From contig METM01000021.1 of NCBI GenBank assembly GCA_001772335.1, forward strand, positions 121,231 to 164,385: a DNA stretch of 43,155 nt, given 5' to 3'. A model generated the notes under the pieces. It did not search any database. It was not told where the DNA came from and worked only from the letters and a program-made list of their open reading frames with translations. Below, piece by piece: positions 34,241 through 42,000 of this stretch. A program made the translations under genes and the position numbers. The DNA comes from a candidate division WOR-1 bacterium RIFCSPHIGHO2_01_FULL_53_15 (GTDB lineage Bacteria; Margulisbacteria; WOR-1; O2-12-FULL-45-9; XYB2-FULL-48-7). Positions within the stretch are counted from its first letter, which is position 1, and every line of letters begins with the position of its first letter.

Positions 34241-34285
34241 TAACAGATCCACAATCTGCTGTGTTACCACTACACCATGGCCGCC
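34213..34285 (-). tRNA. tRNA-His (GTG)
   Basis: Read on the minus strand, GGCGGCC pairs with GGCCGCC, followed by discriminator C. The anticodon stem GCAGA/TCTGT encloses TTGTGGA, with anticodon GTG. The extra G-1 of tRNA-His and CCA are not encoded. The YfhO-like reading frame overlaps its 3' end from the other strand. Confidence 0.95.
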
Positions 34286-34319
34286 GCGAAGAAGAAAATG
34301 CGCAGGGAAAGTGAAAGAG

Positions 34320-34393
34320 CTGCGCCATGAAGGACTTGAACCTTCAACCAACTGATTAAGAGTCAGCTGCTCTACCATTGAGCTAATGGCGCA
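34320..34393 (-). tRNA. tRNA-Lys (CTT)
   Basis: Acceptor TGCGCCA pairs with TGGCGCA. The anticodon stem GCTGA/TCAGT encloses CTCTTAA, with anticodon CTT. T arm GAAGGTTCAAGTCCTTC is intact. CCA is not encoded. Confidence 0.95.
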
Positions 34394-34422
34394 GCCCTTT
34401 CTTTCATATTTTATCATAAAAC

Positions 34423-34504
34423 TGGGCGAGAGAGGACTCGAACCTCCAAGCCTTGCGGCACACGGTCCTAAGCCGTGCGCGTCTGCCAGTTCCGCCACTC
34501 GCCC
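34423..34504 (-). tRNA. tRNA-Leu (TAG)
   Basis: Acceptor GGGCGAG pairs with CTCGCCC. The anticodon stem CACGG/CCGTG encloses CTTAGGA, with anticodon TAG. The long variable arm (TGCCGCAAGGC region) is typical of tRNA-Leu. Confidence 0.95.
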
Positions 34505-34516
34505 TCAGATGGAGTT

Positions 34517-34590
34517 CGGGCCCGAGAGGAATCGAACCTCCGACCTACGGATTAGAAATCCGTTGCTCTATCCAACTGAGCTACGGGCCC
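34517..34590 (-). tRNA. tRNA-Arg (TCT)
   Basis: Acceptor GGGCCCG pairs with CGGGCCC. The anticodon stem ACGGA/TCCGT encloses TTTCTAA, with anticodon TCT. T arm GGAGGTTCGATTCCTCT is intact. Confidence 0.95.
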
Positions 34591-34619
34591 ATTAAAAGCA
34601 TCTCGACAAGCTCGATACA

Positions 34620-34692
34620 AGCGGGAGACCGGATTCGAACCGGCGACATCCACCTTGGAAGGGTGGCGCTCTACCAGCTGAGCTACTCCCGC
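34620..34692 (-). tRNA. tRNA-Gly (TCC)
   Basis: Acceptor GCGGGAG pairs with CTCCCGC. The anticodon stem CCACC/GGTGG encloses CTTCCAA, with anticodon TCC. T arm GCCGGTTCGAATCCGGT is intact. Confidence 0.95.
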
Positions 34693-34695
34693 GTC

Positions 34696-34759
<64 letters not shown>

Positions 34760-34769
<10 letters not shown>

Positions 34770-34840
34770 CACTTCGACTCGCTTCGCTCGCTCAGTACTA
34801 GTCCCGAGCGAACGCAGTGAGTCGAGGGACTACACCCCGC
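34760..34840. repeat. Palindromic repeat flanked by duplicated tRNA-Pro 5' end
   Basis: CTACACCCCGC occurs at 34760-34770 (the tRNA-Pro 5' end) and again at 34830-34840. Between them lie arms CGACTCGCTTCGCTCGCTC (34775-34793) and, inverted with three mismatches, 34806-34824, plus TAGTCCC/GGGACTA arms. The layout looks like insertion of a REP/MITE-like element with target duplication. Confidence 0.78.
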
Positions 34841-34899
34841 TATCTCGACGAAATAAAAGTTTAACACGGGCAATATTGGTAGTCAAACCGGGCGGAAAC

Positions 34900-34908
34900 T
34901 GATAAAAT
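34900..34908 (+). promoter_or_regulatory. Extended -10 promoter of the CDF exporter, leaderless type
   Basis: TGATAAAAT ends six bases before GTG 34915. No Shine-Dalgarno sequence fits. Confidence 0.65.
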
Positions 34909-34914
34909 ATCCAC

Positions 34915-35817
34915 GTGGACAACAAAAAGGCGCTCGGCGCGGCGCTTTTAATAGCGGTCGCCATTTTTTTCGCCGAATTGATCGGCGGCTTTCTCTCGAA
35001 CAGCCTGGCGCTCCTCTCCGACGCCGGCCACGTGATGACGGACGCGCTGGCGTTGACGCTGGCGCTGCTGGCGTCGATCTTTGCCGCTCTGCCGGCGACC
35101 CGGCGGCAAACTTTCGGCTTCTATCGTCTTGAGATACTCTCCGCGCTCATCAACGGTTCGCTCCTGACCATCGTCGCGGTCTATGTCTTCTACGAAGCGG
35201 TCCAGCGCCTGCTCAATCCCGAGCCGGTCGGCGGCACGCTGATGCTGGTCGTGGCGACAATCGGTTTCCTCGCCAACCTCGGCGGCGCCGTCATCCTGGC
35301 CAAGGCCTCGCGGGAAAATCTCAATGTCCGCGGCGCGTTCATCCATGTCCTCTCCGACGCGGCCTCATCGGTGGGGGTCATCATCGGCGGCGTCCTCATC
35401 CAGTTTTTCGGCTGGTATTATGCCGACCCGATCATCGGCATCTTGATCGGACTTCTGATCCTGCGCGGGGCTTATCAACTCATCATGGAGTCGGCCAATG
35501 TCCTGCTCGAGGCGACGCCGATAGGAGTTAAACTCGACGATGTCGTTACCGCCATCTGTTCGGTCAAAGGGGTCAAAAACATCCACGATCTCCACGTCTG
35601 GTCGATCACTTCGGGGATGAACACCATTGCCGCCCACATCCTGATCGAAGAGGGGGAGACCGCGAGGACCAATGAGATACTCGAGGCGGTCAGGGCAGCG
35701 CTCAAAACAAAATTCAATATCACGCACTCGACTTTCCAGACCGAATGCGAGGACTGCTCGGATGAGCTTTTCTGCACACTCGAACCCCATAAGAAGGCGC
35801 ATCATCACGAGCATTGA
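34915..35817 (+). CDS. Cation diffusion facilitator metal exporter (CzcD/ZitB-like)
   Basis: CDF proteins export Zn2+ and similar ions in exchange for protons. The 300-residue product starts at GTG 34915. Six transmembrane helices span about residues 10-195, with the metal sites SDAGHVMTDALAL in helix 2 and HVLSDAASS in helix 5. The C-terminal cytoplasmic domain has KNIHDLHVWSITSGM and EDCSDELFC, and the tail is histidine-rich (HKKAHHHEH). The DAGH/HxxxD pattern fits Zn2+/Cd2+/Co2+ exporters. Confidence 0.94.
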   Translation: MDNKKALGAALLIAVAIFFAELIGGFLSNSLALLSDAGHVMTDALALTLALLASIFAALPATRRQTFGFYRLEILSALINGSLLTIVAVYVFYEAVQRLLNPEPVGGTLMLVVATIGFLANLGGAVILAKASRENLNVRGAFIHVLSDAASSVGVIIGGVLIQFFGWYYADPIIGILIGLLILRGAYQLIMESANVLLEATPIGVKLDDVVTAICSVKGVKNIHDLHVWSITSGMNTIAAHILIEEGETARTNEILEAVRAALKTKFNITHSTFQTECEDCSDELFCTLEPHKKAHHHEH

Positions 35818-35824
35818 ATCCGGC

Positions 35825-35852
35825 TTGACAGGGCGGGGACGTCCTGTATAAT
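35825..35852 (+). promoter_or_regulatory. Strong consensus promoter of a beta-barrel gene
   Basis: Perfect TTGACA (35825-35830), a 16-base spacer and perfect TATAAT (35847-35852) with TG just before it. A leader with AAGGGGG follows before ATG 35878. Such a strong site suits an abundant envelope protein. Confidence 0.85.
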
Positions 35853-35877
35853 TTCAGTCAAAAGGGGGAAAACGAAT

Positions 35878-36525
35878 ATGGAGAAGATGATTGTTATCAG
35901 TTTGTTGGTTGGTTTGCTGATTGGTTCGACGGCGGTATTGCCGGTTATGGCGCTGACCCAGGAGGAGTCGAATATTGTTTTTAGTCTCGCCCAGAGGAAA
36001 TCCTATCGTCTTGGCCTGCGCGGCGGCATAATCTCTCCGACCGACACGATCAATGTCGATAAAAATTCAACCTTTGACCTGGGGTTGGAATTTGACGCTA
36101 AATTGAATGAAAACCTTGACACCGGCCCCCGCTTCGGCCTTATCTCGAAAAAACTGCAGAACACCGGCGGCACCGTCAACGCCAACTACACCGCCATCAA
36201 GTTCGGTTTCGGCGGCCGCATCTACACCATGTACTGGGGTGAATACGGCAGTACCCACGGCTTCTTCAATTTATACCTCGCGCTTGAGGGCGATTACTAC
36301 ACCGTCAGCAAGACCTCCGATATTACCAGTCTGGCCACCAACCCTTCGAGTTTTGCCGGGGTCGGCGGCTATGGCGGGGTGGGTATCGAGTTGGCTTTCG
36401 GTCCGAACACCGGCGGCTTTGTCGAAGCCGGGTATAACAAGACAAGTATCAGGTCTTCCAGCAACGAAGAATTCCCGCTCGATGGCTATGTCGTGGCGGC
36501 AGGGACGAGGTTGGCGTTCTTCTAA
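35878..36525 (+). CDS. Outer-membrane beta-barrel protein
   Basis: The 215-residue product has a signal peptide (about 1-25, ending VMALT) and alternating strands typical of an eight- to ten-stranded barrel (KSYRLGLRGGIISPTDT, FGFGGRIYTMYWG), ending GTRLAFF with a terminal Phe, the barrel assembly signal. The specific family is not recognised. A strong promoter and Shine-Dalgarno site suggest high expression. The next gene starts two bases after its stop but is a flavoprotein, so co-transcription may be incidental. Confidence 0.78.
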   Translation: MEKMIVISLLVGLLIGSTAVLPVMALTQEESNIVFSLAQRKSYRLGLRGGIISPTDTINVDKNSTFDLGLEFDAKLNENLDTGPRFGLISKKLQNTGGTVNANYTAIKFGFGGRIYTMYWGEYGSTHGFFNLYLALEGDYYTVSKTSDITSLATNPSSFAGVGGYGGVGIELAFGPNTGGFVEAGYNKTSIRSSSNEEFPLDGYVVAAGTRLAFF

Positions 36526-36526
36526 A

Positions 36527-37363
36527 TTGAACCGTGTAGTCAAAAAAGAGAAGCTTAACGAAACTGTCTCCCGCATTGTTCTTGACGCTCCGCTGATAGC
36601 CAAAGCGGCGAAAGCCGGCCAGTTCGTCGTTGTTATGCCGACAGAAAACGCCGAGAGGATCCCTCTCACGATCGCCGATTTTGACACTGCGGCCGGCGCG
36701 ATCTCCATTATTTTCCAAATTGTCGGCGCCACAACGAGAGTGCTCGATTCGCTCAAAGTCGGAGCGGAAATAGCTCACCTGCTGGGCCCTTTGGGGACGC
36801 CCTCCCAGGTTGAAAATTTCGGCACGGTCGCGGTCATTGGTGGCGGGGTGGGGATAGCCGAGATCTATCCCCTGGTCAAGGCGCTAAAAAAAGCCGGGAA
36901 CGAAGTTATCACGATCATTGGTGCAAGGTGCGAAGATCTATTAATTTACGTCTCCGAACTCCGAACTCACAACTCCGAACTTAAAATTACGACCGACGAC
37001 GGCACCTGCGGCCGCAAGGGTTTTGTTTCCGATGAGCTAAAAGATCTTATCGCCGGCGGCAAAAAGTTCGACCGGGTGATCGCTGTCGGTCCCGTGCCGA
37101 TGATGAGGGCCTGCTGTGACATGACGAGGCCGCACGGAATTAAAACGATCGTCTCGCTAAATCCGCTGATGCTTGACGCCACCGGCATGTGCGGCATCTG
37201 CCGCGTGACGGTCAACGGCGAAACGAAGCTCGGCTGTGTCGACGGCCCTGAGTTTGACGGCCATCAGGTTGATTTTGAGGAGTTGACCAGCCGGCTCAAG
37301 ATGTATCGGGATGTTGAGAAAAGAGCGTATGACCATGTTTGCAGGTTGTTAGAACATGGCTGA
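36527..37363 (+). CDS. NfnA/SudB-type FAD/NAD flavoprotein subunit
   Basis: The small subunit of the NfnAB (electron-bifurcating NADH-ferredoxin:NADP+ oxidoreductase) or SudAB (sulfide dehydrogenase) pair. I chose TTG 36527, the only sensible start after the barrel gene, giving 278 residues. It has an FAD-binding barrel (IVLDAPLIAKAAKAGQFVV), an NAD-binding VIGGGVGIAEIYPLVKAL and a C-terminal [2Fe-2S] loop (GMCGICRVTV with LGCVDGPEFDGHQVDF). A repeat word at 36952-36969 encodes SELRTHNSELK at a loop. It overlaps the next gene by eight bases. Confidence 0.9.
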   Translation: MNRVVKKEKLNETVSRIVLDAPLIAKAAKAGQFVVVMPTENAERIPLTIADFDTAAGAISIIFQIVGATTRVLDSLKVGAEIAHLLGPLGTPSQVENFGTVAVIGGGVGIAEIYPLVKALKKAGNEVITIIGARCEDLLIYVSELRTHNSELKITTDDGTCGRKGFVSDELKDLIAGGKKFDRVIAVGPVPMMRACCDMTRPHGIKTIVSLNPLMLDATGMCGICRVTVNGETKLGCVDGPEFDGHQVDFEELTSRLKMYRDVEKRAYDHVCRLLEHG

Positions 37364-38753
37364 AAAGAAACCAAGGATAAAAATGACGGAGCGGCCGGCC
37401 GCGGAGCGGATCCGCGACTTTGAGGAAGCGCCGCTCGGCTACACCGTTGAGCAGGCGATCGAAGAGGCCAAGCGCTGTCTGCTGTGCAAGGACGCCAAAT
37501 GCGTGGCCGGCTGTCCCGTCGAGGTCGATATCCCCGGTTTCTTAAGATTCATCGCGCAGGGCGATTTTGACGCGGCGGTCAAAAAAATCAAGGAGACGAA
37601 TTCACTGCCCGCCATCTGCGGCCGGGTCTGTCCCCAGGAAGAGCAGTGCGAGCTGAAGTGCATTATCGGCATTAAAGGCGAACCGGTGGGGATAGGGAAT
37701 TTGGAGAGATTTGCGGCGGATTGGGAAAGGGAGAATCAGCCCTCACCCGCCAGCGCAAAAGCTCGCCCCCCTCTCCCAGAGGGAGAGGGTAAAAAGGTTG
37801 CAGTCGTCGGCTCCGGGCCGGCGGGGCTGACCTGCGCCGGGGACCTGGCTCAGCTTGGTTATCAGGTGACGGTCTTTGAGACGCTCCACGTCGCGGGAGG
37901 GGTGCTCACATACGGCATTCCCGAATTCCGCCTGCCGAAAAAGATCGTCGATCTCGAAATTGATTACGTCAAAAGCTTAGGGGTCGATGTCCGGCTGGAT
38001 GTCCTGATCGGCAATACTTACACGATCGAAGATCTGCTCAAGGAATTCAAGGCCGTTTTTATCGGCTCGGGGGCAGGCGCGCCGAGGTTCATGGGGATCC
38101 CCGGCGAAAACCTCGACGGGGTTTACTCCGCCAACGAATTCCTCTTCCGCGTCAACATGATGAAGGCCTGGAAATTCCCGGAATATCTGACACCGGTCAA
38201 GCTTGGCAAGAAGGCGGCGGTGATTGGCGGCGGCAATGTCGCCATGGACGCGGCCAGGGTTTCTCTGCGGCTGGGCGCCGACGAGGTCTATATTATTTAC
38301 CGGCGGACGGAGAAAGAGATGCCGGCCCGGCGTGAAGAGATCAAGCGCGCCGAGGAAGAAGGGATCATCTTTAAATATCTGACCCTGCCGGTCAGGTATC
38401 ACTTTGGCGGTCACGGCTGGGTCGGCGAAGTTGAATGTCTCGAGATGGAATTAGGCGAGCCGGACGCCACCGGTCGCAGGCGACCGATGGAAATCAAAAA
38501 TTCAAACTTCAAAATCCAAATTGATTCAGCCATTGTCGCGATCGGCAACTCTCCCAATCCGCTCGTGCCTCTCCGAACTCCATTACTCCGAACTGAAAAA
38601 TGGGGTGGCGTCATTGTGACGCCGGAAGGCCTGACTTCCATCCCCGGGGTATACGCCGGCGGCGACATCGTTCGCGGAGCGGCAACCGTGATTTCCGCCA
38701 TGGGCGACGGCAAGAAAGCGGCCAGGGCAATTGACGCTTTCCTTCGCGGATAG
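37356..38753 (+). CDS. NfnB/SudA-type flavoprotein, GltA-like oxidoreductase subunit
   Basis: The large subunit, 465 residues, related to the glutamate synthase small subunit. An N-terminal domain holds cysteines for two [4Fe-4S] clusters (CLLCKDAKCVAGCP and CGRVCPQEEQCELKC). An FAD domain with VAVVGSGPAGL (about 148-158) and an NADPH domain with AAVIGGGNVAMDAARVSLRLG follow. With its partner it may bifurcate electrons between NAD(P)H and ferredoxin, or supply glutamate synthase; no gltB large-subunit gene is near, which favours NfnAB/SudAB. Repeat 37741-37790 is read as residues 129-145. Further repeat words lie at 38493-38523 and 38571-38594. Confidence 0.92.
   Translation: MAEKKPRIKMTERPAAERIRDFEEAPLGYTVEQAIEEAKRCLLCKDAKCVAGCPVEVDIPGFLRFIAQGDFDAAVKKIKETNSLPAICGRVCPQEEQCELKCIIGIKGEPVGIGNLERFAADWERENQPSPASAKARPPLPEGEGKKVAVVGSGPAGLTCAGDLAQLGYQVTVFETLHVAGGVLTYGIPEFRLPKKIVDLEIDYVKSLGVDVRLDVLIGNTYTIEDLLKEFKAVFIGSGAGAPRFMGIPGENLDGVYSANEFLFRVNMMKAWKFPEYLTPVKLGKKAAVIGGGNVAMDAARVSLRLGADEVYIIYRRTEKEMPARREEIKRAEEEGIIFKYLTLPVRYHFGGHGWVGEVECLEMELGEPDATGRRRPMEIKNSNFKIQIDSAIVAIGNSPNPLVPLRTPLLRTEKWGGVIVTPEGLTSIPGVYAGGDIVRGAATVISAMGDGKKAARAIDAFLRG
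37741..37790. repeat. Short palindromic repeat inside the nfnB-like gene
   Basis: It starts CCTCACCCGCCAGCG, like the end of the 14651-14771 family, and ends with a CCCTCTCCC/GGGAGAGGG hairpin. It appears to be a half or shortened element and is open in the host frame in the linker before VAVVGSGPAGL. Confidence 0.7.
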
Positions 38754-38758
38754 GATTA

Positions 38759-38766
38759 TGTATAAT
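38759..38766 (+). promoter_or_regulatory. Promoter of nadE, leaderless type
   Basis: TGTATAAT ends seven bases before ATG 38774. The box lies just after the stop of the upstream gene. Confidence 0.65.
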
Positions 38767-38773
38767 TTCGGGC

Positions 38774-40366
38774 ATGAAGATCGCCCTCGGCCAGATCAAC
38801 CCAATCGTCGGGGATCTGAAGTATAATAGCGCCAAGATCATCGACCTGATCGAGGAGGCGCGCCACGAGAAAGCCGACCTCGTTGTCTTCCCCGAACTTT
38901 GTGTCACCGGCTACCCCCCGGAAGATCTTGTCCTCAAGCCGAAGTTCATCGCCGAGAATCTGGCCGCGGTCGAGCGCATCGTCAAAGCGTCGAAAAATAT
39001 CGCGGTTTACCTCGGCTTTGTTAATCTCGCCAAAGATCACCTCTATAACGCCGGCGCTTTTATCGTCGATGGCAAGGTCAAAGAGGTCTATCACAAGATG
39101 AATCTCCCCAACTACGCCGTCTTTGACGAGAAAAGATATTTCAAAGAAGGGGAAAAGGGGTCGGTCGTCAATTACAAAGGGACGAAGATCGGCCTCGGCA
39201 TCTGCGAGGATGTCTGGGTCGAGCATGGGCCGTACCAGGCCGAAGTTAAAAGCGGCGCGCGGCTCATTCTGAACATCAACGCCTCGCCTTATCACATCGG
39301 CAAGGTCAAAGAACGGGAGGCGATGCTCAAAGCGCGCGCCAAGCAGAACAAGGCCTACTTTGTCTATGTCAACCTGGTCGGCGGGCAGGATGAATTGATC
39401 TTCGACGGCGGCAGTATGGTTATTGACCCGAAAGGCAACCTAATTGCCGCCTGCGGCCAGTATCGCGAAGAGCTCCTTTTTGTCGATCTCGAAAAAGACC
39501 AGCTGGCGGATTGGCGCTGGCTGGATGAGCCGGCCGAGGTTTATCAGGCGCTCGTCCTCTGCGTCAAGGATTATGTCGTCAAAAACGGGTTCAACGACGT
39601 CCTGATCGGCGTCTCGGGGGGGATCGATTCGGCGCTGACGCTGGCGGTCGCGGTTGACGCCCTCGGCCAGGAGCGCGTCCACGCCGTCTTTATGCCTTCG
39701 CAATATTCCGCCGAACAGAGTTTCCGTGACGCGAAACAGGTGGCGGAGAATCTGGGCGTTGAGTTCGCCGTCATTCCGATCAACGATCTGTTTACCCGAT
39801 ACCTCGAGACCTTGACGCCTCATTTCAAAGGCAAACCCGCCAACACCGCCGAGGAGAATTTGCAGGCGCGCATCCGGGGCAGTTGCCTCATGGCGCTCTC
39901 GAACAAGTTCGGCTGGCTGGTCCTCTCCACTGGGAATAAATCGGAGCTCTCGACCGGCTACTGCACTCTCTACGGCGACATGGTCGGCGGCTTTGGCGTC
40001 CTCAAGGATGTGCCCAAGACACTCGTCTATCGTCTGGCCGTCTGGCGAAACGTGAAAAAGAGCGTTATCCCTGAGTCAATCATCAAGCGGCCGCCGACGG
40101 CGGAGCTCAAGCCCGACCAGACCGACCAGGATGTCCTGCCGCCCTACGCTCTCCTTGACCCGATCATGCGGGCCTATGTCGAAGAGAACAAGAGCATCAG
40201 GGAGATCATCGAGAGCGGTTATGAGGCGAAAACTGTTGAAAAGATTGCCGCGATGATCGATAATTCCGAGTATAAACGGCGGCAGGCGCCGCCCGGCCCG
40301 CGGATCTCGGCGCGGGCATTCGGCAAGGACTGGCGGTTGCCGATCACCAACCGCTTCAAGGAGTGA
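38774..40366 (+). CDS. nadE: Glutamine-dependent NAD+ synthetase
   Basis: NadE amidates deamido-NAD+ using ammonia released from glutamine. The 530-residue protein fuses an N-terminal nitrilase-type glutaminase domain (catalytic Glu in FPELCVTGYPPED, Lys in YHKMNLPNY, Cys in GLGICEDVW at about 144) with a C-terminal synthetase domain containing the ATP-pyrophosphatase loop GVSGGIDSALTL (about 277-288) and LSTGNKSELSTGY. The C-terminus RQAPPGPRISARAFGKDWRLP is typical of the family. All catalytic residues are present. Confidence 0.97.
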   Translation: MKIALGQINPIVGDLKYNSAKIIDLIEEARHEKADLVVFPELCVTGYPPEDLVLKPKFIAENLAAVERIVKASKNIAVYLGFVNLAKDHLYNAGAFIVDGKVKEVYHKMNLPNYAVFDEKRYFKEGEKGSVVNYKGTKIGLGICEDVWVEHGPYQAEVKSGARLILNINASPYHIGKVKEREAMLKARAKQNKAYFVYVNLVGGQDELIFDGGSMVIDPKGNLIAACGQYREELLFVDLEKDQLADWRWLDEPAEVYQALVLCVKDYVVKNGFNDVLIGVSGGIDSALTLAVAVDALGQERVHAVFMPSQYSAEQSFRDAKQVAENLGVEFAVIPINDLFTRYLETLTPHFKGKPANTAEENLQARIRGSCLMALSNKFGWLVLSTGNKSELSTGYCTLYGDMVGGFGVLKDVPKTLVYRLAVWRNVKKSVIPESIIKRPPTAELKPDQTDQDVLPPYALLDPIMRAYVEENKSIREIIESGYEAKTVEKIAAMIDNSEYKRRQAPPGPRISARAFGKDWRLPITNRFKE

Positions 40367-40372
40367 GCGAAA

Positions 40373-41998
40373 ATGCCTATCAGGATCCGGCTGGCTGTCA
40401 ATATTCTGGCCTCTTTGTTTGTCATAATCACCATCTCAACCGCGGCTTTCTGGTTCATCGTTAACATAGGCGAGCGGGCGGCCCACGAAGATAACCTCAA
40501 AAACATTCTTTACATCATCGGGCTGGAAGAAAAAGGCATTGAGAAGATAACCAAGGACTACGGCGATTGGGACGACATGCTGGCCTGGATGGATAACCGC
40601 GACCCGGCCTTCATCAAGAAGCAGGTGACCGATTTTGCTCCGGCGACCTTTGACCTCCAGTTTGCCTTCATCACCGACATGAAAGGCAATGTCGTCTACC
40701 AGTACGGCGGCTACCCGGAGTTCCGCGGCAATATTTTGACGCTGCCGATCGTGAGAGAAGGGCTCAAATATAAGACGGTCACCGGCCTGATGGCGACTGC
40801 GCGCGGCCCGGCCATGGTTTCGGCTCTGCCGGTCGAGGATTCGGTCGACAAAAAGCCGCAGAACGGGCTGATCTTGTACGGGCGCCTGATCGACAACGAC
40901 TTTGCCGCTTCGCTCAAGCAGGCCTCCGGTTTTGACATCACTTTCTATGCCGGGGACGACCCCTTCGCGTCGACCGTCTCGGGCGAAGCAAGATTGACCG
41001 CCGATCTTTCGCAAAAGCTTTATGCCGCGGGGGAAAAGACGATCGAGCTGCGTCCGCCGCACGTCACTATTTACAGCCCGCTTGTTGACGTCAGCAGCGG
41101 TCGCGTCATTGCGGCTCTCAAGATCGAGCGTGACAGGACGGCGCTTTTTCTCTCCGCCGGCGCCGTCCTTGTTGTCGCCACCGTTATCCTGATCGTCGTC
41201 TTTTTCATCAGCTGGACTTTTTCCGCCGGCCTCGTGGGCCGGCTCCTCACGCTGCAGTCGGCGATCGCGCTCCTCGAACAGGGCAAGTACCCGGCGCCGC
41301 TCCCGGCGCGCGAGGCGGACGAGCTCGGCCGCCTGACCAACGCTTTTAATAACTTAATCATCGAGCTCAAGGACTCGCGCGAAAAACTGGAGGCGGACCT
41401 CGTCGAGCGGACCGAATTGTTCGAGAATTCGCCGATTTCTCTCTGGGCAGAGGATCTTTCGGAACTGAAAAGATATTTTGACAGTCGTCGAACCGCGGGC
41501 GCTGATGATTTCCGCGCGTTCTTCGATGCGCATCCGGAAGAATTGAATAAATGCGCCGCGCTCATCAAGGTCGTGAACGTCAACCAGGCGACGCTTGATC
41601 TTTTCAAAGCCAAAAGCAAAGACGACTTCCTGGCCGGCCTGCCCGCGATCATCGCCGAAGAATCTTATGGCGTCTTCAAGGCTGGGCTGGTGGCAATTGC
41701 TGAAGGCAAAGAGGAATTCAGCGGCGAAGGGACCATGCTGGCCCGGACGGGCGAAAAACTAGATGTTCTCGTTAAGCTGCGCGTCCTGCCGGCCGGGGGC
41801 GGCCCAAATCTGCGCGCGCTTTTTTCGGTCGTTAACCTGACGGGATTAAAGCGGACGGAAGCCGAGCTGCAAAAGCGGGTCAAAGAACTCAAGGAATTCT
41901 CCGACCTGGCCGTCGGCCGCGAGCTGAAGATGGAAGAGCTTGAAAAGACGGTCAAACTGCTCAAACAGCAGATCGAGGATGCGCGTTCCCGGCAATAA
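40373..41998 (+). CDS. CHASE4-HAMP-PAS sensor protein without an output domain
   Basis: A 541-residue membrane protein: an N-terminal helix (about 8-32), an extracytoplasmic CHASE4-like domain with the typical KDYGDWDDMLAWM (61-73), a second helix (about 260-285), a HAMP linker with EADELGRLTNAFNNLI, a PAS-like region (about 345-500) and a coiled coil ending KELKEFSDLAVGRELKMEEL. No kinase, cyclase or methyl-accepting domain follows. The next gene, two bases after the stop, is a histidine kinase, so the two probably work together, this one as the external sensor. It starts six bases after the nadE stop and is likely in the same transcript. Confidence 0.85.
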   Translation: MPIRIRLAVNILASLFVIITISTAAFWFIVNIGERAAHEDNLKNILYIIGLEEKGIEKITKDYGDWDDMLAWMDNRDPAFIKKQVTDFAPATFDLQFAFITDMKGNVVYQYGGYPEFRGNILTLPIVREGLKYKTVTGLMATARGPAMVSALPVEDSVDKKPQNGLILYGRLIDNDFAASLKQASGFDITFYAGDDPFASTVSGEARLTADLSQKLYAAGEKTIELRPPHVTIYSPLVDVSSGRVIAALKIERDRTALFLSAGAVLVVATVILIVVFFISWTFSAGLVGRLLTLQSAIALLEQGKYPAPLPAREADELGRLTNAFNNLIIELKDSREKLEADLVERTELFENSPISLWAEDLSELKRYFDSRRTAGADDFRAFFDAHPEELNKCAALIKVVNVNQATLDLFKAKSKDDFLAGLPAIIAEESYGVFKAGLVAIAEGKEEFSGEGTMLARTGEKLDVLVKLRVLPAGGGPNLRALFSVVNLTGLKRTEAELQKRVKELKEFSDLAVGRELKMEELEKTVKLLKQQIEDARSRQ

Positions 41999-42000
41999 AA

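Noticed and set aside
36107-36526. N-terminal extension of the NfnA-like frame back to 36107
   Set aside because: It overlaps the beta-barrel gene in another frame and has a Ser/Pro/Thr-rich shadow composition; the true start is the TTG at 36527.
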